Positions 56,512 through 64,000 of a stretch of DNA of 64,000 nt are shown in pieces. This DNA is from Chrysogorgia sp. JL179-B06 (lineage: Eukaryota > Cnidaria > Anthozoa > Scleralcyonacea > Chrysogorgiidae), in assembly GCA_035772405.1 (NCBI GenBank), contig JAYKKM010000501.1, forward strand, positions 1,140,501-1,204,500, in the 5' to 3' direction. The position numbers and the translations under genes were made by a program. Under the pieces are notes generated by a model. The model saw only the letters and a program-made list of their open reading frames with translations, was not told where the DNA came from and did no database searches. How positions within the stretch are numbered: the stretch's first letter is position 1; every line of letters starts with the position of its first letter.

Positions 56512-58116
56512 AATGCTCAAAGACAGCCAAGAGGCCGAACACACATCGGTAAGTGCGTACAGACGCGCAGAGTCAAGTCGTAGAGCTAGGACCCTTGTAC
56601 CACCCGTGCCTATCTGGTTACCACCGGCGGCGTCACGTCATCCACGCCGTTTTAACGCAGTTTTCTACTGCGCGTGCGCGAGCCTCCCACATCCACCACG
56701 CCGAGAACGAGGAATTAACATGCAGATTCGTCAACGTTCGCTTATGCTGAATTTAGACGCCTATTTAAGGACGCGGCTACCGCAGTTAGCCCGGTCCTAC
56801 GTACGGAGGTCTTAGCATCCCTTCTAGAAGCTGGCATAGCCAAAGAAACCATTGTAGGCATAGAAGCCAACCCGGAAAACCGATATTATGTGGTGTTCCA
56901 AAACAGAGCGGCACGTCTTTTAAACGTCGACAAGGCGATCGTCATTCGCGAAAAAAGTCTTAAACTAAAGCACCCAGATCCAAACTTTTCCTTGGACCCG
57001 AAAAGATTGAAAAAACGTGTACAAGTATTCGGATACCCACTCGATGCACCGAACGAGCACCTAGATAAACATCTGCGACAATATGGAACTTTCTATGCCA
57101 TAACTGACATGATCGACAGAGAATGCGATCTATATACCGGAGTACGGCAAGTCTTCATGGACATATAGTCTTCATGGACATTACTATATGTTGGCCCCCA
57201 CTGCGTTCGGGTCTCTCATGACGGCCAGATAAAAACCTGCAGAAAGTGCCACAAGAGCGGTAATTTAGAAAAGAATGCGACGCCACGGTGACATGCAAAG
57301 CCTGTGGCTCCGACTCTCACGAGAAACGAAACTGCCCGGAAATAGTTTGTTATTATTGCGGAGAACGGGGCCACCGCGAGAACAAGTGCCCTTGTACGAA
57401 ACCGATTATCCACGCTTCGTCGAAACCGAAACAACAGAATCTCATGAAAATAGACCAGCTGGTGATGAACCAGTCAATACAACAAGACCGGAAGCGTGGC
57501 GTCAAAACCTGTAGAAGGGATGGGGAGAAGTCGGCGCCTCTGGTAGCAGGACACCTGGTGACAAAACACCTCCTCAGGCATCCTTAACCGAGATGAACGA
57601 CGAATCGGTCAAGGTACCGAAGACGCCCGAAGAAACCAAGGTAGACGATACACGAGAAGAGACGAAGAAAGCGGACGAAGAACAAGGTGGAAAAACCTCG
57701 GCAGAGGAAACCCCGTTACTGGAAGACGACGAGAAATCGAATGAGACAGAGAGCGAAAACACGAAGCGAGGAGACCAGCGACAGACTGACGAAATGGACC
57801 AAACACAAGTTGAAATGAAAACCCGGAAGGGGGAAACCTGCCACCGACAAACGAAATAAAAAAACAAATGGACGATGAGGAAATAAGTACGGAATCCGAA
57901 AGCGATACTGGAACTTTAACGGAAGGTGACGAGGAAAAGGGCAATGCCAAAGCCCGCAAACGACCTAAGCAAACTAAGAAAAGGACCACCAAAGCTAAGA
58001 ACAAACCAAAACATACAGGCCCACAAAACCAGAGCCCCAAGTCAAAGAGACAACGCATGGAAGTGAGAGTTTCGAAAGGACGATCCAGATTGGTATTCAA
58101 CAAAGCAACACTATAA
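56512..58116 (+). pseudogene. ORF1 of the U1-inserted LINE
   Basis: The region 56700-57168 reads LLEAGIAKETIVGIEANPEN, RYYVVFQNRAARLLNVDKAI and RLKKRVQVFGYPLDAPNEHL, an RNA-binding-type fold as in L1/Tx1 ORF1. A small duplication (GTCTTCATGGACAT repeated at 57152 and 57170) breaks the frame. Zinc knuckles follow: CRKCHKSGN (degraded), CKACGSDSHEKRNC and CYYCGERGHRENKC (57240-57400). The tail is highly charged (57593-58116: EETKKADEEQGGK and ARKRPKQTKKRTTK). At least three frame breaks. Confidence 0.78.
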
Positions 58117-58121
58117 CAACA

Positions 58122-61100
58122 ATGGCTAATAAATTGAGAATTGCAACATTAAACGTATACGGAATTGCGAAACAGAACAAACCCAAAAAAAATTTTGATT
58201 TCTTGAAAACTTTGCAAGCTGACATTTTCTGTTTACAAGAAACACACAGACAAAACAACGTAACAACAAAACAATGGACAAGAGAATGGACCGGCCAAGC
58301 TACCTGGAGCCATGGCAGCTGCCAGAGCCGTGGCACGGCAATCCTGATTCGACCTAACTCCGACATACAATTATTACAAGAAAAAACAGACAGGGATGGA
58401 CGAGTGACTTCAAGCCTCTTGAAGAAAGACGATCCAGAGTCAATATTATATGTATTTATGCGCCGACAGATAGCACCGCGAGAAGAGATTTCTTCCCCAC
58501 GATTTCCCGCTACAAAATACAAGCAAACGAAACTATACTAGCAGGAGACTTTGACTGCGTTCATAACTTGACCCAGGACAAAACTGGTGGAAATCCAAAT
58601 AGAGGCAGCGCGGGCAGCCAAGAATTGCAAAACCAAATAACACTCAAACTCCACGATACCTGGCGAGCTGTTCATCCAAACGCGACGGAATACACATGGC
58701 ACAACCCAGATTATAGCATCAGATCCAGACTGGACCGGATATACGCAAACAAAAAACTCGAAATAGCAAAATCCCTCATCCCCTGTACTCTCTCGGACCA
58801 CAACCTAGTCCAAACTGACTTTGATTTGCCAAATCCAAACTCCCGCGGCTCCGGCACATGGAAGATGAACATTGAAATTCTTAACGACAAGGACTACGAC
58901 AAGGACTACGAAAAGGACATGACAGCTTTCCTAAACTACTGGCCACAAGAACAACGCAACTTTGACACACAAGAGGAATGGTGGGATACGGCGAAGACAA
59001 AAATAAAACACATCACAATGGAAATCTTATAAGAGAAAGAGTATGAACAGACACCTGCAGGATGAAATTCATACTGTACAACAAGCGACTATTATAAATA
59101 CAGCACTCATAAAAGACAAAGAACAACAAATGAACGACAGACTAGAAGCTGAAAACAAAGGAGCTCAAATTAGAAGCAGAGCCAAGTGGATAGAAGAAGG
59201 GGAAAAGCCAACAAATTCTTCCTAAATCTCGAAAAACAACGTCAACCGAAAAATACAATTAGGAAACTAAAAAACAATACACAGACATTTACATCGGACC
59301 TTGAGATCCTTGAGGAGATCCAACAGTTTTATGAACAGTTATACAACGAAGAACCAACAAACCCAAACGACCAAGACTGGCTGCTAGACCAACTAGACAA
59401 GGATCTTACACCAGAGGAAAGAAAATCCTGCGAAGGACCAGTCAAGACCGATGAACTGACAAATGCACTAGGACAAGTACAGAACAATAAATCCCCCGGA
59501 CCGGACGGAATACCAGCAGAATTTTATAAAAAATTTTGGCACCAGCTCAAACCGCACCTAACAACTCTTTTTAACGTGAACTACGACATCAGAGCAATGA
59601 CACCGAGCCAAAGAAAGGCCTTGCTGCGCCTACTGTACAAAAACAAGAAAACGAAGTACTGAAAAACTGGAGACCCATCTCTCTTTTAAACACAGACTAC
59701 AAGATACTGGCTAAAACCATTGCCAATCGCCTAAAGAAAGTACTTGCAAACATTATACACCCCGGAAGAACGATTTTCGACAACATCTTTCGAATCCGCG
59801 ACACCATCTGTCACTCCGTTCAAAATAACAACAACCTTATCCTGATCAGCTTGGACTTGGAGAAGGCGTTTGACTGCGTGAACCACACATACCTACATCA
59901 AGTACTTCGAAAATTAAACTTTGGCCCGTCTTTTATCAACTGGATCCAAGGGGCACATTGTAACATTATGAACAACGGCTGGCTTACCGATGACATACCT
60001 CTACGCCGGGGACTAAGGCAGGGATGCCGGCTGTCTCCCCTCCTCTATATCCTGACCGCAGAACCTCTGGGACAGGCAATCCGGAACGAAAACCGAATTT
60101 TTGGAGTCCACGCACCGGGCGGAGACGGACGCACCGACAAAATATCGCAATACGCTGATGATGCCACACTCACCCTGACAAACGACGATTCAGTCACAAA
60201 AGTCTTCGATTTAATCTCACGATACGAAGCGGGCTCACGATCCAAATTAAACGTAGGAAAGACGGAGGGGATATTCATTGGCGAGCATAACGGAAGACAA
60301 CAGGGACCAGTCCCAATTCAATGGAAAACCGAACAATTGAAAATACTAGGTACCCAGATGGGCCCAGACTTAGTAAACCAAGACTGGGAGAAGCCAGTAA
60401 AGAAACTGACAGATCGCCCGAATCTTTGGTCATCACGGAAACTCACGTTATATGGCAAAGCCCTCTTGGTTAGGACCTTTGGACTAGCGAACCTCATTTT
60501 CCTAGCATCTATTTTGAATATACCAGCCACAATCATTAGGAAAGTGAACACTACCATTTTCAAGTTCCTATGGCATGGATCAACGGAACTGGTAAGACGA
60601 CGGACAATGTATCTCCCATTTTCTCAAGGGGACTGGCCATACCTGATCTAAACACAACAAACTCAACGATGAAAACGAAGTGGATTAAAGAAACAACTGA
60701 TCCAACAGACAAACGCTCATGGATTCTTTGGAGCCGATATTATACCGGTATACCTCTCAGCACGTTTAAGCAGGAGTGGACCTTCTTTAGATCGAACAAG
60801 AAACCACATGCAGATCCCAATACCGTAACGCCGTGGTACCAAACAGTAATTAACACAGCGCAACAACTCCGAAAGGAACTTCAAAATTGGAAACACAGCG
60901 TCATTACCAACCGAAACTTATATCGCGAACTTCCACCGAAGGACGAACCCCAGCGGGCAAAAAGACGTCGATTCAACGTTGAAACGACGTCGCTCTTCGA
61001 CGTCGATTCGACGTTGAAAAAAGGTTGAAAACGCAAATTGGATCGACGTTGTTTTTACGACGTCGAAACAACGTCGTTGAACGACGTGAAATAGACGTCG

Positions 61101-63450
61101 ATTCAACGTCAATTCGACGTCGATTCAACGTCAATTTCGCGACGTTGAAACGACGTCGCTCTTCGACGTCGATTTGACGTTGAAAAGGTTGAAAACGCAA
61201 ATTGGATCGACGTTGTTTTCACGACGTCGAAACAACGTCGTTGAACGACGTGAAATCGACGTCGATTCAACGTCAATTTCAGTTATTGGAGTCACACCGT
61301 CCGTTTTTCGGAGTAAAAATTACCCCCGTTTTTGGAGGAAAACCAACCCACGACTAACTTACCATCCCTGGGTGTTTAGGAATGAGATTCCACTTTCGGA
61401 AGACCAACCGGTGACCTGTACCTACCACCCGCGCTTGCTTAACTTAACTTAACCTAACCTAACCTAAGGTTCCGCGACTAACCCGCTGCTCTAATCCGCC
61501 CATCTTAAATATGTAGTAATATTTATCGTATATAATGAATTAGCAAAGGCACTTACGAGCCGTGATGGCTATTATTTTCGTTTTCAAATTTTTAACCGGC
61601 TAAGTTTTAATATTATATAATATTGTTTATTACTTGTAATCAATTTTAAACAATCTGATTTCGAAGATTTACAAATTTGTTGAGCATGCAGACTGCAGTA
61701 TTACAAGTAAGAACAGAACAAAACTTTTCTCAACTAGACATAAAATATATGTTTAATAACTTGGACAGTGCTCAACGATTCACAAAGAAAGTAAAAAAGG
61801 CAATAATACGATTTACAAAGAAGGTAAAAAAGCCAATAAGTCGTACGGCATTCAGACTTAAAAGCGGCGGCTATAGCCGACAGCAGCATGAACGTAAACC
61901 TTAGGCCAAAAATTCTTGTTGACGACAGGTTTCTTCAAAAACAGATGGGTTCTTGAAGCATAGTACTTGTCCCTGATCGCCGACAAAGTCTTCGAACTGA
62001 AGGGCACTTCAAATCCAACTACAGTTACAGTCATTGCTGACTTTTTTCCTGTCGCTGCATCGCATGTCTGAGTTGATATAAAGTAGGTTGCTTTTATACA
62101 TACAAAATAAAGTAAGAAACTATAGCATTTTGACTCGTCTGGGTTTATTTTTTTGATGGACAATATATGATGTCGAAACGAAAATATTTTATCACCAATT
62201 ATATAATAACTTGCTTGACCAATGCTTGGTCGTTAAGTGAGGAGAGATTCGACGATACAATATCGACGTCAATTCGTCGAATAACAGACGTCAAAACAAC
62301 GTCGATGTTTGGTCGTGAACGGACGCGATTTAACGACTCGATATCGACGTCGAAACAACGTCTGTTTCCGACGTCGATAAAACGTCGAAAAGCAGACGTC
62401 AAAACAACGTCGATGTTTGGTCGTGAACCGACGTGAAATTCAACAACTCGATATCGACGTCAATTCAACGTTGAAACAACGTCTGTTTCCGACGTCGATG
62501 AAACGTCGAAAAGTAGACGTCGAAACAACGTCGATGTTTGGTCGTGAACCGACGTGATTTGACGACTCGATATCGACGTCGATTCAACGTCGAAACAACG
62601 TCTGTTACGGACGTCGATAAAACGTCGAAAAGCAGACGTCGAAACAACGTCGATGTATGTCGTGAACCAATGTGAAATTCAACGACTCGATATAGACGTC
62701 GATTCAACGTCTGTTTCCGACGTCGAAAAAAACGTCGCAAAGTAGACGTCGAAACAACGTCGATATGTGGTTGATCGACGTCGCGACCCGATTTCGACCG
62801 AAAATCGACGTCGAAACAACGTCGTGTGCCCGCTGGGACCACACTGTGTGGAAAAATGGAAAAGAGAATATAATATCAACGAAACAACAATTACGGAGAC
62901 CTGGCCAACGCTCAGGAGAACGCTCGCGACCAACGAGGAAATGGAAACGATGTGGAGGCTGACTCACCTGGTGATTACCACTAGGGAGTACGTTCAAGGA
63001 TGGAAGTGGCACAAGACTCCTGACGACAAATGTCCGTTTTGTAACAATAAGGAAACTCTGGAACATCTTTTTATTCGATACAGACGCATCAAACCCCTGT
63101 GGGGCATGGTGAACACATGGAGACACCAGACTGGAACAACAACTTCGATCGAGAAAGTCAGCGACATCCCGTTCACTGATAAGACGCCAAAAGTTCCACA
63201 TACGAAACCTAACGACACCATTGCGAACTACCTCACAATGGCAACAGCCAACATCATATGGAAATCACGAAACAGACGCATACGAGGGGAAACCGAGACA
63301 AAGAATCTAGAACAAAGGCTACGCAAGACCATTACTCAACGGATAAAGAACGACATTATCAACAACAAGCTCACCAACATTGCAACGATATGGACCCATG
63401 AGAAAGTTTTCGCAGATGACACAAACGGACAGATTAACATCTTAGTTTAG
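58122..63450 (+). pseudogene. ORF2 of the U1-inserted LINE: endonuclease and reverse transcriptase
   Basis: Endonuclease 58122-58860: RIATLNVYGIAKQN, ADIFCLQETHR, ILAGDFDCVHN, SRLDRIYANK and TLSDHNLVQTDFDL, the full set of apurinic-endonuclease landmarks. RT: NNKSPGPDGIPAEFYKKFWH (59480), LISLDLEKAFDCVNHTYL (59840), RRGLRQGCRLSPLLYILTAE (60000) and the active site SQYADDATLTL (60150). The C-terminal part resumes after the nested transposon: VEKWKREYNINETTITETWP, then CPFCNNKETLEHLF (63030-63075), and ends INILV at 63450. Frame breaks lie near 58460, 59030, 59215, 59660 and 60640. The endonuclease presumably selects the U1 site; this is inference. Confidence 0.88.
60949..62837. mobile_element. 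Non-autonomous DNA transposon with ACGTCGA-rich ends
   Basis: The 11-bp ends CCCAGCGGGCA (60949-60959) and TGCCCGCTGGG (62827-62837) are inverted. Inside both ends, hundreds of bases consist of variations of GACGTCGATTCAACGTCG and ACAACGTCGATGTTTGGTCG. Both sides read on into the same LINE ORF2. No clean target duplication is seen. The middle (61300-62160) has unrelated short frames (61677-61904 plus; 62163-61858 minus, MTVTVVGFEVPFSSKTLSAI) that I cannot identify, and a short (CCTAA)n run near 61450. Confidence 0.82.
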
Positions 63451-63545
63451 AACAGTAGAACTAAAAGAATAAGAACAGTGATCGACGATTTAAGAAAAAA
63501 AATGTAATCTGAATTGTAAATAAAGATTATTTAAAAAGAAAAAAA

Positions 63546-63691
63546 ACTCTGATCACATAGGGAGTCCTCTCAGGATGAGGCCCTCTCATTGCACTTCGAC
63601 TGGGTTGACACCTGCGAGCGATTGCCCCAAATGTGGGCAACTCGAGCGTATAATTTCTGGTAGTGGGGACCTGCGTTCGCGCTCGTCTCCT
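63546..63691 (+). pseudogene. U1 snRNA 3' part (from target duplication), interrupted gene
   Basis: Resumes with the duplicated ACTCTGATC and runs to the terminal stem-loop CTGCGTTCGCGCTCG. Compared with the gene at 48460 it has small insertions (CCCTCTCATTG for CCCTCATTG; CTGCGAGCGATTG for CTGCGATTG), as expected after loss of function. Confidence 0.95.
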
Positions 63692-64000
63692 TCATTCCCA
63701 AAACAAAACATTCAGACCAAATCCAACAAACTACGTGAAGTTCACGGTGTCGCCGAATCAACATTCGATCGGCAGCCAGTAGCACCGAGCAAGCAACAAA
63801 TGCATATGTCGAACAGAATCCATCCCATCCGTTCTCCATCTCCTTTCACAAGAATCCGAAAACTACCAACGACGACAAAAAAGCTACAATCACAGACACC
63901 GATCATCAACAACACCTCGATCTATCGAATATCACATCCCGTCGTTCAACTCGTCGGCAGCGATCGCAACAAAACCACCGCCTGCAACTTCGAGCTGTCA
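63692..64000. other. U1-5S spacer, unit 2, cut by window end
   Basis: Near-identical to 48622-48925. By the unit-1 spacing the next 5S gene would lie about 200 bases beyond the window end. Confidence 0.8.

Larger units (their letters stand above)
56428..63545 (+). mobile_element. Tx1-like LINE inserted in U1 snRNA, 7.1 kb
   Basis: ACTCTGATC at 56419-56427 and again at 63546-63554 is a 9-bp target duplication. The element ends in an A-rich tail (AATAAAGATT...AAAAAGAAAAAAA). ORF1 has multiple zinc knuckles. ORF2 has apurinic-type endonuclease, RT and a C-terminal CCHC, as in the L1/Tx1 group. A 1.9-kb DNA transposon is nested at 60949-62837. The insertion lies in the loop of U1 stem-loop I. 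Confidence 0.93.

Noticed and set aside
60973..61290. Minus and plus frames rich in RRRFNV or STSFDV words
   Set aside because: Shadows of the ACGTCGA repeat; no codon pattern of a real gene.
61448..61465. (CCTAA)n run as a telomere
   Set aside because: Only three to four units inside a transposon; far too short for a telomere.
62465..62842. Arginine-rich minus-strand frame
   Set aside because: Same ACGTCGA repeat translated; no homology expected.
1..64000. CRISPR arrays, bacterial operons, prophage
   Set aside because: Introns, snRNA genes and LINEs show nuclear eukaryotic DNA; no array with regular spacers exists. The only regular array (21593-22162) has no spacers.

Overview
The window is metazoan nuclear DNA: AT-rich, with introns using GT/AG borders, spliceosomal snRNA and 5S genes, and dense layers of eukaryotic transposons. 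The mix (CR1-like and Tx1-like LINEs, an R2-superfamily element in U2 genes, hAT, THAP-transposase and IS3-like integrase elements, P2X7-tail and HECT proteins) suggests a marine invertebrate, perhaps a cnidarian or sponge; that is inference. Almost every coding region belongs to, or is broken by, a mobile element. The 509-codon integrase at 35719-37248 is the only long transposon ORF that looks undamaged.

Left part (1-13.8 kb): a Tc1/mariner-like non-autonomous element with a second element nested in it (535-2575), a complete hAT element with 8-bp target duplication and decayed transposase (4377-6818), an unrecognised multi-exon gene (6909-8909), a palindromic MITE, and a decayed CR1-like LINE (10.8-13.7 kb).

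Middle part (14-40.6 kb): three large composite DNA transposons. (1) 14.2-19.7 kb: a THAP-domain (Kolobok-like) transposase gene and a convergent three-exon gene for a P2X7-tail (ballast) domain protein, bounded by a 20-bp inverted repeat containing TGACGTCA. (2) Element A, 22164-28326: about 185-bp terminal inverted repeats around one multi-exon gene of a widespread invertebrate protein family of unknown function. It lies inside a CR1-like LINE next to a perfect 38 x 15-bp minisatellite. (3) 31579-38480: 1.1-kb terminal inverted repeats, an IS3-like integrase and a convergent HECT-type ubiquitin ligase gene, with an identical first exon carried in both repeats. An OTU-like fragment split by a perfect palindromic MITE follows.

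Right part (40.7-64 kb): a tandem array whose unit is U2 snRNA - U1 snRNA - 5S rRNA, invaded by site-specific retrotransposons. Two Utopia-like (R2-superfamily) copies sit exactly between U2 nucleotides 38 and 39. A Tx1-like element sits in or next to a U2 5' end. A second, 7.1-kb Tx1-like element sits inside a U1 gene after nucleotide 31 with a 9-bp target duplication. Element B (41730-45191, TAA duplication, empty site visible in the sister Utopia copy) encodes a protein related to that of element A.

The strongest candidates for something undescribed are the U1-targeting LINE, the A/B transposon group, and the two transposons carrying P2X7-tail and HECT genes as cargo.
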